Assembly (NCBI GenBank): GCA_023460315.1
Contig: JAEWQO010000039.1
Span: 1-56,930, forward strand
Reading direction: 5' to 3'
From: Actinomycetes bacterium
Lineage (GTDB): Bacteria; Actinomycetota; Coriobacteriia; Coriobacteriales; Eggerthellaceae
DNA length: 56,930 nucleotides
Part shown: piece by piece, positions 7,325 through 15,863 of the stretch
Position numbering within the stretch: the first letter of the stretch is position 1
How the letters are laid out: each line of letters begins with the position of its first letter
The notes under the pieces: generated by a model
Database searches by the model: none
Told to the model about the DNA's origin: nothing
Seen by the model: only the letters and a program-made list of their open reading frames with translations
Position numbers and translations under genes: made by a program

Positions 7325-9658
7325 CTAAGAGGCGAACAAGGACAAAGTCTTCGACCACAGCATGCTTTGAAAATGAACTGTCGATGAGGGAGTGGTCGTG
7401 CCGCCCCCACCGCCGGTGTTTCCTCCGGACCCGCCGCCCGTCTCTCCGCCGGTGCCGGATCCGCCGCCGGACGATGATCCTCCGTCAGTGCCGCCATCCC
7501 CTCCGCCCGTGGAGCCGCCGGTGTTTCCTCCGCCGGTGGAGTTTCCACCACTCCCGGTGCCTCCACCGGTCGAATCGTCAGAGGAACCGCCATTGGAGGC
7601 GTTTCCGCTTTCCGAAGAGTTGCTTGAACCAGAACCGTTCGAGCTTGAGGAGCCGGAACTCGACGAATTACCGCTGGAACTGGACGACGAACCGCTCGAC
7701 GTGCCACCGATGCGATAGGTGGAGTTGCTGTATGAGGATTGATAGGTGGGATCGGCTGCGGAGGGGAAGCTTTGCAGAGACTGGCCGTCAAGCACCTCGG
7801 TCATGAAATTGCGGAACACATCACCTGCACTGACGCTCGTCGGGATCTGCACGACATTCGACGGGTCGCCGAACCAGATGGTAACTGCCATCTGGGGAGT
7901 GATCCCACAGAACGTGATGTCATGGTATGCACTGCTCGTGCCCGTTTTGGCGGCAACTTCCTGGCCACTCGGCAAGGCGGCATCGGTGCCTGTGCCGTCC
8001 GACGACGACACGACGGTCTTCATGACCTCGGTGGCTGCGTGAGCGACCTCGGGTGTGATGACTCGCTCCCCTTCAGGAGCAGAGTTGTCGACCTTCAGGT
8101 TGCCTGCACTGTCATAGACTTGAAGGATGGGCTGGGCCTCATAGAGCGTGCCACCGTTCGCGATGGCAGCATAGGCCTGCGCCATGTCGATCATCGTCAC
8201 GTTCTGCTGCCCCAGCGTCAGAGAGGCGACGGCATTCAGCGGCGACGTGATGCCCATCTTTTCAGCCGTGCTTGCCACCTTGTCAACGCCGACAGCCATC
8301 TCCAAACGTACAAAGCCCGTATTTGACGACACGGCAAACGCTCGCTGGATACTGCGTGTGCCATAGCTCTCGTTGTTGATGTTTTCCAGTGGATTCGACG
8401 ACGTGTAGGCCGTGTTCGGGATGGTTGCGGGAGACGAGCAGTCCACCATCGTCTGAGGGTCGATGCCCGCCTCAAGAGCGGCAATAAGCGTGAACACCTT
8501 GAATGACGAGCCGCAGGGCCGGCCAGGATTATTCGTGTCGGTGCCTTGCCCCGTCGCAAGGTTCACCTGGCTGACGGAATAGTCCTTGCCCCCAACCAAC
8601 GCCTTCACGTGTCCCGTGTCTGGATCAAGAGCCACCAACGACCCCTGAATGGCATCGTTGAGATTCTCCTCCTTCGCCGCGACGGCGGCTTCGGCGGCCT
8701 CCTGGGCAGAGACGTCAAGCGTCGTGATGACCTTGAATCCGCCTTTGAACACCTCGGCATCCGAATACGTCTCAAGCAGAGTCTGCTTCACATAGCTGGT
8801 GAAATAGGGGTAGGCCAAGATGCCGTCGTTCGAGGGAACCGTCGGGTTGAGCACAAGGGGCTCAACCTGGGCAGCGTCGTGTTCCTCCTGCGTGATATAG
8901 CCGTTCGACAGCATGCGGTCGAGCACCAGGTTCCTGCGGGTGAGGCAGTTGTCCGGGTTGTCAATGGGATTGTTATACGTAGGAGACTGGGGGATTCCGA
9001 CGAGCGTGGCCGCCTCGGCCAGCGTCAGGTCAGACGCATCCTTTGAGAAGTAACGCTGGGCCGCCGCCTGGATGCCATACGCGCCGGAACCATAGTTGAT
9101 GGTATTGAGATACATGCGCAATATCTCATCTTTGGAGTATTGTTCTTCAATTTTCACCGAGAGGTACATCTCGCGCACCTTGCGCTTGAGAGAAATGTCG
9201 TTCATCTCGTCGGACAGGATGGTGTTGCGCACGAACTGCTGGGTGATGGTTGAGGCGCCTTCACGGCCCGATCCAGTCAACGTCACGACAGCCGCGCGCA
9301 CGATGCCATAGATGTCGAATCCACCATGCTCGTAGAAGCGTTCGTCTTCAGTTGCAACCGTTCCCTGAAGCACATAGGAACTCATTTGATCAAGCTCGAC
9401 AGGATCGCGGTTCTCCAACTGGAACTTCGCGAGCAGGACGGTTTCGCTCGAATCCCACACTTCGGTCGGCTGCGCCGTGTTGAACGCATCGGCATCCTCG
9501 TAATCAGGCAGATCCTGCAGCCACGAGCTTCCCAGCGCATACACTCCCATGGCACCCGCCACGATGACGGCCGCAATCACGGAGAGGGCAACGAGCAGCC
9601 CGATTTTCGGATGCTTCTTCTTCGCACCCGGTCTATTCTTCATTGAACGTGAAGCCAC
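7325..9658 (-). CDS. Class A penicillin-binding protein with Ser/Gly-rich C-terminal tail
   Basis: Bifunctional GT51/transpeptidase of 777 residues. It has a basic N-terminus (KKKHPK), one membrane span (about 20-42), a GT51 domain with TEDERFYEH (Glu104) and GASTITQQF (134-142), and a transpeptidase with SSFK (384-387), SSN (444-446) and KTGTS (571-575). From about residue 651 it continues as a 110-residue tail made almost only of Ser, Gly, Asn and Thr, ending in a short hydrophobic stretch. The GTG at 9658 is chosen because GGAGGT lies 5 nt upstream; the in-frame extension further upstream reads as non-coding. It lacks the PASTA domain of its paralogue at 4448. The tail may span or anchor in the thick wall. 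Confidence 0.93.
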   Translation of the reverse strand: MASRSMKNRPGAKKKHPKIGLLVALSVIAAVIVAGAMGVYALGSSWLQDLPDYEDADAFNTAQPTEVWDSSETVLLAKFQLENRDPVELDQMSSYVLQGTVATEDERFYEHGGFDIYGIVRAAVVTLTGSGREGASTITQQFVRNTILSDEMNDISLKRKVREMYLSVKIEEQYSKDEILRMYLNTINYGSGAYGIQAAAQRYFSKDASDLTLAEAATLVGIPQSPTYNNPIDNPDNCLTRRNLVLDRMLSNGYITQEEHDAAQVEPLVLNPTVPSNDGILAYPYFTSYVKQTLLETYSDAEVFKGGFKVITTLDVSAQEAAEAAVAAKEENLNDAIQGSLVALDPDTGHVKALVGGKDYSVSQVNLATGQGTDTNNPGRPCGSSFKVFTLIAALEAGIDPQTMVDCSSPATIPNTAYTSSNPLENINNESYGTRSIQRAFAVSSNTGFVRLEMAVGVDKVASTAEKMGITSPLNAVASLTLGQQNVTMIDMAQAYAAIANGGTLYEAQPILQVYDSAGNLKVDNSAPEGERVITPEVAHAATEVMKTVVSSSDGTGTDAALPSGQEVAAKTGTSSAYHDITFCGITPQMAVTIWFGDPSNVVQIPTSVSAGDVFRNFMTEVLDGQSLQSFPSAADPTYQSSYSNSTYRIGGTSSGSSSSSSGNSSSSGSSSSNGSGSSNSSESGNASNGGSSDDSTGGGTGSGGNSTGGGNTGGSTGGGDGGTDGGSSSGGGSGTGGETGGGSGGNTGGGGGTTTPSSTVHFQSMLWSKTLSLFAS
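7385..7708 (-). repeat. Low-complexity Ser/Gly coding tract
   Basis: About 320 bp encoding the PBP tail consists of degenerate GGC, TCC, ACC and GGA-type codons with many short imperfect repeats (SSS, NSSSSG, GGGNTGG, GGGSGG). Such tracts vary in length between strains by slippage, so the exact length may be strain-specific or assembly-sensitive. Confidence 0.75.
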
Positions 9659-9828
9659 GTGACACCTCCAGAAAAACTCTCGCCATTGTAACATCGGGGA
9701 GTAATCCCTCATGAAACAACACAAGTTTGTTGGAAAAAGGCCACAACGAAAAAGGCCGGTGGGAAGCTGATTTCAGCGGGGACGAGACAAGGGCTTCAGT
9801 CGAGAGCGCCCCTCTTTGCAGAAAGCTT

Positions 9829-9854
9829 GGTCCTCAAAACGGAGAGCGAGGACC
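9829..9854 (-). terminator. Possible terminator after argH
   Basis: On the minus strand GGTCCTC (9854-9848) pairs with GAGGACC (9835-9829) around a 12-nt loop and is followed by AAGCTTTCT. It lies 50 bp after the argH stop, at the end of the arginine cluster. The T tract is poor. The rest of the 9659-9900 interval holds no gene I can see. Confidence 0.4.
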
Positions 9855-9900
9855 CTTCCCCGCTCCCACCCCTGCCAAGCAGCCCCGTGTCCCCAGGCAG

Positions 9901-11292
9901 TCAGTAAAGTCGTGCTTCATCGGCAGAAAGGGCCTGCTCTGCCTGCGCGCGTTGCTTGGCGACGGCAGCGGCACCCGTCCCGCCTTCGGTCGTGCGGGCG
10001 GCAACGATACTCTCGAGATCAAGGGATTTGGCTATGTCAGCCTCAAACAGCTCGCTTTCGGCCTTGAAGTCCGCAAGGGTCAGATCCTCGAGGTCACAGC
10101 CCCGCTGCTCACAGAGAAGCACCAGATGTCCGACGATTTCATGGGCCCGACGAAACGGCAGGCCCTTCTTTGCCAGATAATCTGCCACATCAGTGGCCGC
10201 CAGGTAGCCTTTCTTCGCCTGGATGCGCATGTTCTCGGAATTGACGGCCATGGTCTCGATCATGCCGGTCGCGCACACAAGGCAATCCTCAAGCGTCTTC
10301 GCCGCGTCGATGGCACCTTCCTTGTCCTCCTGCAAATCCTTGTTGTAGGCGAGAGGAAGCGCTTTCATGGTGACGAGCAGGGCCACGAGATCCCCCACGA
10401 CGCGGCCGGTCTTGCCACGGATGAGCTCGGCGAAATCGGGATTCTTCTTCTGGGGCATGATGGACGAACCGGTTGAGAAGGCGTCTGACAGCTCGATGAA
10501 AGCGAACTCGGCGCTCGACCACAACACGATCTCCTCGCAGAGACGCGAGAGATGCATGCACGACACGCTGCAAGCATACGAGAGGTCCAACAGGAAATCG
10601 CGATCCGACACGGCATCAAGCGAGTTGGGAATGACGTGCGAGAATCCAAGCTCCTTGGCAGTCATCTGCCGATCGAGGGGATAGGTTGTCCCCGCGAGCG
10701 CCGCCGCCCCCAGTGGACTGGCATCCGCAGCGCGTCGGGCGGAGGCAAGGCGCTCGAAGTCGCGCGTAAGCATCCAGACATAGGCAAGCAGGTGATGGGC
10801 GAACAGCACAGGCTGAGCGTGCTGCATGTGCGTATACCCCGGCAGGATGACGTCAGGATGGGCCTCTGCTTGGGCGATGAGCGCGCGGCGCAGACCAACG
10901 TTCGCGCGCATCAGGTCGGTGCAGCGGGCCTTCGCAAACAGGCGCGTATCCGTTGCCACCTGATCGTTGCGGCTTCTCCCGGTGTGCAAGCGCGCGCCGG
11001 CATCGCCGATATCCGCAATGAGCGCACGCTCAACTGACATGTGGATATCCTCGTCATTGATGTCGAATGAGAAGGTACCCGCCTCGATGCGCTCCTGCAC
11101 GCCATCGAGACCATCCGCGATGGCGGATGCATCCTCTTCGCTGATGACTCCCACCTTCGCAAGCATGGCCGCATGCGCCTTCGAACCGGCGATGTCCTGC
11201 GCGTACAGCGCCTTGTCAACCGGAAGTGAAGCGCCAAAGCGCTGGGTGAACTCGCTTGCGGTCTCAGTGAATCTGCCCGACCAGAGTGCCAT
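9901..11292 (-). CDS. argH: Argininosuccinate lyase
   Basis: Last step of arginine synthesis: cleaves argininosuccinate to arginine and fumarate. The 463-residue member of the fumarase/aspartase superfamily has the three conserved regions: HTGRSRNDQ (103-111), YTHMQHAQP (153-161) and the signature loop GSSIMPQKKNPD (275-286) with the catalytic serine. The ATG at 11292 (MALWSGRF) has AGAGGA 5 nt upstream and fits the family; the upstream in-frame extension is the shadow of the argG tail. It starts 13 bp after the argG stop, so the two are almost certainly co-transcribed. Confidence 0.96.
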   Translation of the reverse strand: MALWSGRFTETASEFTQRFGASLPVDKALYAQDIAGSKAHAAMLAKVGVISEEDASAIADGLDGVQERIEAGTFSFDINDEDIHMSVERALIADIGDAGARLHTGRSRNDQVATDTRLFAKARCTDLMRANVGLRRALIAQAEAHPDVILPGYTHMQHAQPVLFAHHLLAYVWMLTRDFERLASARRAADASPLGAAALAGTTYPLDRQMTAKELGFSHVIPNSLDAVSDRDFLLDLSYACSVSCMHLSRLCEEIVLWSSAEFAFIELSDAFSTGSSIMPQKKNPDFAELIRGKTGRVVGDLVALLVTMKALPLAYNKDLQEDKEGAIDAAKTLEDCLVCATGMIETMAVNSENMRIQAKKGYLAATDVADYLAKKGLPFRRAHEIVGHLVLLCEQRGCDLEDLTLADFKAESELFEADIAKSLDLESIVAARTTEGGTGAAAVAKQRAQAEQALSADEARLY

Positions 11293-11305
11293 GGAATTCC
11301 TCTCG

Positions 11306-12631
11306 CTACGCCAGGACGGCTTCGGCTTCTTTGACGATGGAAGGAGTGCTGGATGAATCGACGCACTCATGCTCGTCCCTTTCATGAGCGTCAGCCTGAT
11401 TTCTCGCATCGGCCGGCATGCCATGCCGGCTCCGGTTTACCGCCCACGTCTTTCCAGAAAGCGTCTGCAGCTGAATGAATCCCTTGGCTGCGGTGCGATC
11501 GAACGAGTCGTCCTTGTCATAGGTGGCAAGCGCGTAATCATAGAGCGAATAGACGCTCTTCCGGCCGACGACGGTGCAGGACCCCTTGTAGAATTTCAGC
11601 TTGACCGTACCGGATAGGCACCGCTGCGTCGAGGCCATGAAGGCATCGATGGCATTCTTGAGCGGAGAGAACCATTGGCCATTGTAGACGGCAGTGGCCC
11701 AGGCCTGTTCCATGCCGAGCTTATAATGCAGCACGTCCCTTTCGAGCACCAGATCCTCAAGGGCCTTATGCGCCTCAATGAGGGCCAAGCCTGCGGGTGC
11801 CTCATAGCATTCGCGACTCTTCACGCCCACGAGCCGATTCTCCACCATGTCGATCCGGCCGTAACCGTTCTTCCCAGCAATCTCGTTCAACGCATAGACG
11901 ATGTCGAGAAAGCTCTTTTGGACGCCGTCGATCATGCAAGGAAGACCCTGAGCAAACGTGAGTTCAACGTATTCGGGCTCGTCGGGCGCCTGCAGGGGAT
12001 CGACGGTCATCGTGTAGATGTCCGCGGGCGGCTCCATCCAAGGGTCCTCCAGCACGCCACACTCGATGGCCCGGCCCCACAGGTTGTCATCGATGGAATA
12101 CGGGGAAGCCTTGGTTGCGGGCACATCAATCCCATGCTTCTGAGCCCACTCGATCTCTGCGGGCCGGGTGAGCAGATCCCATTCGCGAACCGGAGCGACG
12201 ATCTCGAGGCTGGGATCGAGCATGGTGATGCTCGCTTCGAAACGCACCTGATCGTTGCCTTTTCCCGTGCAGCCATGAGCAACATATTTCGCGCCGAACT
12301 CATGGGCGGCATCCACCAGATGCTGCGAGATGAGAGGCCGCGACAGCGCCGACACGAGCGGATACTTGTTTTCGTACATGGCATTGGCCGCAAGCGCCTT
12401 CGCCAAGTACTCCTCAGCGAACGTGTCCCTCATGTCCACAACCAGGCACTCGAGCGCACCACTGGCAAGCGCTTTCTGCTTGATTTTCTCCAGGCCCTCA
12501 TGCTCCTGTCCGACATCGCCCACGACGGCAATGACGTCAAGGTTCTTGTTCTCCTGAAGCCACTTGATACAACACGACGTGTCAAGACCGCCGGAATATG
12601 CGAGCACTGCCTTTTCCTTCTGCTGAGCCAT
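11306..12631 (-). CDS. argG: Argininosuccinate synthase
   Basis: Condenses citrulline and aspartate with ATP. It has the N-type ATP pyrophosphatase P-loop AYSGGLDTS (residues 11-19), then HGCTGKGNDQVRFE and the citrulline/aspartate-binding YSIDDNLWGR region. The 441 residues exceed the usual size of about 400: after the normal end (KGFIQLQTLSGK) there is a hydrophilic tail of about 40 residues rich in His, Asp and Glu. The tail may be a genuine extension or the result of a lost stop. The ATG at 12631 is preceded by GGAAGGAA. It follows argR after a 230-bp gap full of hairpins. Confidence 0.95.
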   Translation of the reverse strand: MAQQKEKAVLAYSGGLDTSCCIKWLQENKNLDVIAVVGDVGQEHEGLEKIKQKALASGALECLVVDMRDTFAEEYLAKALAANAMYENKYPLVSALSRPLISQHLVDAAHEFGAKYVAHGCTGKGNDQVRFEASITMLDPSLEIVAPVREWDLLTRPAEIEWAQKHGIDVPATKASPYSIDDNLWGRAIECGVLEDPWMEPPADIYTMTVDPLQAPDEPEYVELTFAQGLPCMIDGVQKSFLDIVYALNEIAGKNGYGRIDMVENRLVGVKSRECYEAPAGLALIEAHKALEDLVLERDVLHYKLGMEQAWATAVYNGQWFSPLKNAIDAFMASTQRCLSGTVKLKFYKGSCTVVGRKSVYSLYDYALATYDKDDSFDRTAAKGFIQLQTLSGKTWAVNRSRHGMPADARNQADAHERDEHECVDSSSTPSIVKEAEAVLA

Positions 12632-12706
12632 GATAGGTTCCTTCCTTTATATGGCTTGTTCCTGTGGTTGGGTCCGGATCTCCGATGCGGGAGGATACGG
12701 CTCTGC

Positions 12707-12814
12707 CCCCGTGTTTGACACGAAGTCAAACGGGGACACACGAATCCCGTGCGCATCGCGGCTTTCGCGATGGCGTGAGGCCGGACGGCCCTCACGACGT
12801 ATGCTTTACAGCAT
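12707..12814. other. Hairpin cluster between argR and argG
   Basis: Four consecutive inverted repeats: CCCCGTGTTTGAC (12707-12719) with GTCAAACGGGG (12725-12735); ATCGCG with CGCGAT (12755-12771); CGTGAG with CTCACG around an inner GGCC pair (12774-12796); and ATGCT with AGCAT (12801-12814). None is followed by a T tract. They lie in the argR 3' region and argG leader. They could end argR transcripts, separate the two genes, or take part in attenuation. Confidence 0.45.
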
Positions 12815-12861
12815 GGGGTGAGATGGAGGAGAAAGCGTTCCTCGCGAAGAAAATAAGACGA

Positions 12862-13290
12862 CTATCGTCGTCGCAGTCGGTCGATGGCGTGCTCGACCTC
12901 GACGGCAGCCTCAGGGGTCTCTGCCGCGATCATAATTGTGTTGTCACCGGCCACCGTGCCCAGAGCACCGCGCAGACTCGCCTTGTCCAACGCGGCCGAG
13001 ACGCCGGCGGCACCGCCGGAAAACGTCTTCACAACAATCATGTTGCCTGCTGCATGCACATCTTCGACCAGTTCTGAAACCATCCGCTGGAGACGCATCT
13101 CCTCGGAAAGGACATAGCAACCCTCGCGAGACTTCACGAGGCCCATGTCCATAATGTCACGAGAAACGGTGGCCTGAGTGCAGTCATAGCCGGCAGCCTG
13201 CAACCGATCGGCAAGATCGCGTTGGGTTTTGACATCATGCTCGCGAATGATGCCGCGAATGACGTCATGCCGTTGTTGACGTTTTCTCAT
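12862..13290 (-). CDS. argR: Arginine repressor
   Basis: Hexameric arginine-responsive repressor of arginine genes. The 142-residue protein has the N-terminal winged helix with the family signature QATVSRDI (39-46). The C-terminal oligomerisation and arginine-binding domain contains GTVAGDNTI (111-119), whose aspartate binds arginine. The ATG at 13290 gives the usual start MRKRQQRHDVIR; the in-frame extension upstream is not supported. GAGG lies very close to the ATG. It is encoded inside the arg cluster, between argD and argG, and probably has its own promoter at 13400-13428. Confidence 0.95.
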   Translation of the reverse strand: MRKRQQRHDVIRGIIREHDVKTQRDLADRLQAAGYDCTQATVSRDIMDMGLVKSREGCYVLSEEMRLQRMVSELVEDVHAAGNMIVVKTFSGGAAGVSAALDKASLRGALGTVAGDNTIMIAAETPEAAVEVEHAIDRLRRR

Positions 13291-13359
13291 GACCTCGATA
13301 TCTCTCTTCGTTCCCGTGACCAGAACCGTTATCCTCGGTTCTGCCTCTTTTCGGCACGT

Positions 13360-13428
13360 TATGCAGAAAACCGCAAGACCCACCAAAAATATGCATTAGA
13401 TAGTACCTCATGAAACACCATTTGCGAA
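13360..13428 (-). promoter_or_regulatory. Putative argR promoter with ARG-box-like half-sites
   Basis: On the minus strand TTCGCA (13428-13423), 17 bp, TACTAT (13405-13400) forms a plausible promoter. Just downstream are two TATGCA/TGCATA elements (13390-13395 and 13360-13365) exactly 30 bp apart. TGCATA-type half-sites resemble ARG boxes described in Streptomyces, which would fit autorepression. Both assignments are inferred. Confidence 0.4.
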
Positions 13429-13474
13429 CCCTTAATCGAGAAAGCGACGAAACTTCTCGACAAAATGTGCGCAA

Positions 13475-13492
13475 CGGCCGTCGAAACGGCCG
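13475..13492 (-). terminator. Weak hairpin after argD
   Basis: CGGCCGT (13475-13481) and ACGGCCG (13486-13492) form a 7-bp GC stem with a CGAA-type tetraloop just after the argD stop. There is no T run, so it may only pause transcription or stabilise the argD 3' end. Confidence 0.35.
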
Positions 13493-13518
13493 GTGCCTAG
13501 CCATTTCGCCCCGTGATC

Positions 13519-14790
13519 CTATGCTCTCAGCAGCCGGGCCAACCGATCGACGAGCACGTCGACGTCGGCTGTCGAGCAGACGAGCGGCGGCAGGAAACGC
13601 AACGTCTGCGGGCCGGTGTAATTGAGCAGCAAGCCTTCTTCAAGACCACGCTCCACAACCCGTGGCGCGTCAAGCCCTTCAGCAAGGTCAACCGCCACCA
13701 TGAGCCCAAGGCCACGGACCTCCACCACACCGGGAAGTCCCTCGAGCCGTTCTCGCAAATATGCCCCCACCTGCTCGACATGGGATGCGATGCCCTCCGC
13801 CGCGAGCGTCTCAAGGGTGGCCTTCGCCGCCGCAACGGCGAGACAGCTGCCGCCAAACGTCGACCCATGGTCGCCAGGACCAAATGACGCCGCGATGTCC
13901 TCGCGAGCGGCGCACAAGCCCATGGGCATGCCGGAAGCGACGCCTTTGGCGACGGTCACGATGTCGGGCATGATGTCGAAATGCTGAAAACCGAAGGGAT
14001 AGGTCCCGCAGCGGTAGATGCCGCATTGAACTTCATCGCAGATGAGAACCGCGCCCTGTTGCTCGGTCAGATGACGGGCCGCCTGCAAAAACTCCTTCGT
14101 GCAAGGGTGCACGCCGCTCTCGCCTTGCACGCATTCCACCATGACGGCGCAAATCTCGCCACCCCGCGATGCGAACAGATCATCGAGCGCATCGACGTCA
14201 TTGAAAGGCGTGCGCACAAACCCGGCAGGAAGCGGCTGAAACGCTTCCTGCTTTGCTGGCTGAGCTGTTGCGGCAAGCGTTGCGAGCGTGCGCCCATGAA
14301 AGCTCGAATCGAGAGTGACGATCAGGCGAGGAGCCGCCTCGCCTGCGGCATGGGCCGCAGACGGGCTGGCTCCTTTGTCGAGCGCCTTCTGCGTGGCCTT
14401 CCTCCGGGCATGGAGCCGTGCAAGCTTGATGGCGCATTCGTTGGCCTCTGCGCCTGAATTCGCGAAGAAGCTCTGCCACGCGCCACCGTCATCGACCTGA
14501 CGGGCATTGAGCAGATCGGAGACCATGCGGGCGACTTCACCGCGATTCTCGATATAGTAATAGTTGCTCACATGAATAAGGGTCCGTGCCTGGTGTGCCA
14601 GCGCATCGGCCACGGCGGGATGACAATGCCCCAAACTCACCGCGCCCACACCTGCCACAAAATCGAGATAGGTGCGGCCCTCGGCATCCGACACCTCCAT
14701 GCCCCGTCCGCTGACAAGCTCTACCGGTTTGCGAGCATACGTGTCCATAACGTAGCTCTGCTCGAGTTGGCGTTCCTCCAAGTATCCCAC
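13519..14790 (-). CDS. argD: Acetylornithine aminotransferase
   Basis: PLP-dependent class III aminotransferase converting N-acetylglutamate semialdehyde to N-acetylornithine. The 423-residue protein contains the cofactor region with DEVQCGIYRCGTYPF and the lysine in TVAKGVASG, plus SNYYYIENRGEVA and FFANSGAEANE near the N-terminus (the alignment of aminotransferase motifs is clear). The start codon is GTG at 14790, with AAGGA 4 nt upstream. A short Ala-rich insertion lies around residues 130-145 (KALDKGASPSAAHAAGEAAP). It follows argB by about 90 bp. Confidence 0.94.
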   Translation of the reverse strand: MGYLEERQLEQSYVMDTYARKPVELVSGRGMEVSDAEGRTYLDFVAGVGAVSLGHCHPAVADALAHQARTLIHVSNYYYIENRGEVARMVSDLLNARQVDDGGAWQSFFANSGAEANECAIKLARLHARRKATQKALDKGASPSAAHAAGEAAPRLIVTLDSSFHGRTLATLAATAQPAKQEAFQPLPAGFVRTPFNDVDALDDLFASRGGEICAVMVECVQGESGVHPCTKEFLQAARHLTEQQGAVLICDEVQCGIYRCGTYPFGFQHFDIMPDIVTVAKGVASGMPMGLCAAREDIAASFGPGDHGSTFGGSCLAVAAAKATLETLAAEGIASHVEQVGAYLRERLEGLPGVVEVRGLGLMVAVDLAEGLDAPRVVERGLEEGLLLNYTGPQTLRFLPPLVCSTADVDVLVDRLARLLRA

Positions 14791-14882
14791 AGGTTCCTTC
14801 TTTCGTCGTCCGATGCATGCATTGAGGTCTGAGCCGAAGCCAAGCGGTCTTGCTCGACTCCGTCAGTCTTTTGAAATCGAAA

Positions 14883-15863
14883 TCAGTCCTGAATCGTCAG
14901 CGTCTCGTCGGAGGGGTTGCAATTCTCGATAAGCTTCGCAGCAAAGTTGCCCAGCGGATGGGCATCGAAGCGGCAGGCCTCCTCTGTCGCATGCATCGTC
15001 GTGCCGACACCGGTGCTCGTGAGCAGCTCAAGCAGCAGGGCATGGGGTGTCGTGCCGTTGATGATGTGAGCGCGGAACACGCCCGACTCGAGCGCATGGA
15101 TGCATGACTTAAGCTTGGGAATCATGCCGGTGGAGACAACCTCATTCTCCACCATGCTCTGCGCTTCCGCGAACGTGAGATTTGAGATGAGAGAGTCCTT
15201 GTCATCGAAATCTTCGTACAGGCCGTCCACGTCAGTCAGGAACACAACCTTGTGTGCCCCGATGGCTGCCGCTATATGACCCGCAACCATGTCGGCGTTC
15301 ACGTTGTAGAAACCCCCTTGCTCGCCGAGGGCAACCGACGCGACGACGGGAATGTAGTCGCCCGCCACAAGGTCATTGAGCAAGGGAGCATTGATGCGGG
15401 TGATGCGACCGACACGCCCGAGCTCAGGTGAGGCCTGCTCGGCAATAATGGTGCCCGCATCAGCCCCGCTCACGCCAACGGCGAAATTGCCATGTTCGTT
15501 GAGCGCCTCGACGAGCTCCTGGTTCACTGTACCCATGAGTACAGTCCGCACCAAACTCATGGCCTCATCGGTGGTCACGCGCTGCCCATCGCGAAACTCG
15601 ACCGGCAGTCCCTTGCTGTCCATGGCCGCCGTGATGGCCCGCCCGCCGCCATGGACGATGACCGGGTTCACGCCAACGATTTTAAGCAGCACGAGATCGT
15701 TCATCACATCCGCGCGAAGCCGCCGATCCACCATGGCAGAGCCGCCGTATTTGATGACCACCGTCTTCCCCGTGATGTTTTTAATCCAGGGAAGCGCCTC
15801 AACCAGTATTTCTGCGGCTTTGCCCGATGCGCCTTGCGGCCGTGTGTCCTTTGCATACTTCAT
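14883..15863 (-). CDS. argB: Acetylglutamate kinase
   Basis: Phosphorylates N-acetylglutamate. The 326-residue amino-acid kinase fold has the N-terminal nucleotide loop IKYGGSAM (37-44), IVHGGG, the substrate region ISNLTFAEAQ and the C-terminal GMIPKLKSC. The ATG at 15863 overlaps the argJ stop as ATGA, indicating translational coupling. The last 30 residues (HPLGNFAAKLIENCNPSDE) extend slightly past the usual end. Whether it is arginine-feedback-inhibited cannot be judged from this reading. Confidence 0.95.
   Translation of the reverse strand: MKYAKDTRPQGASGKAAEILVEALPWIKNITGKTVVIKYGGSAMVDRRLRADVMNDLVLLKIVGVNPVIVHGGGRAITAAMDSKGLPVEFRDGQRVTTDEAMSLVRTVLMGTVNQELVEALNEHGNFAVGVSGADAGTIIAEQASPELGRVGRITRINAPLLNDLVAGDYIPVVASVALGEQGGFYNVNADMVAGHIAAAIGAHKVVFLTDVDGLYEDFDDKDSLISNLTFAEAQSMVENEVVSTGMIPKLKSCIHALESGVFRAHIINGTTPHALLLELLTSTGVGTTMHATEEACRFDAHPLGNFAAKLIENCNPSDETLTIQD

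Noticed and set aside
7392..7718. Long plus-strand ORF encoding a Pro/Glu-rich protein
   Set aside because: It is the antisense of the Ser/Gly tail of the minus-strand PBP; its composition is explained by GC-rich glycine codons read in reverse.
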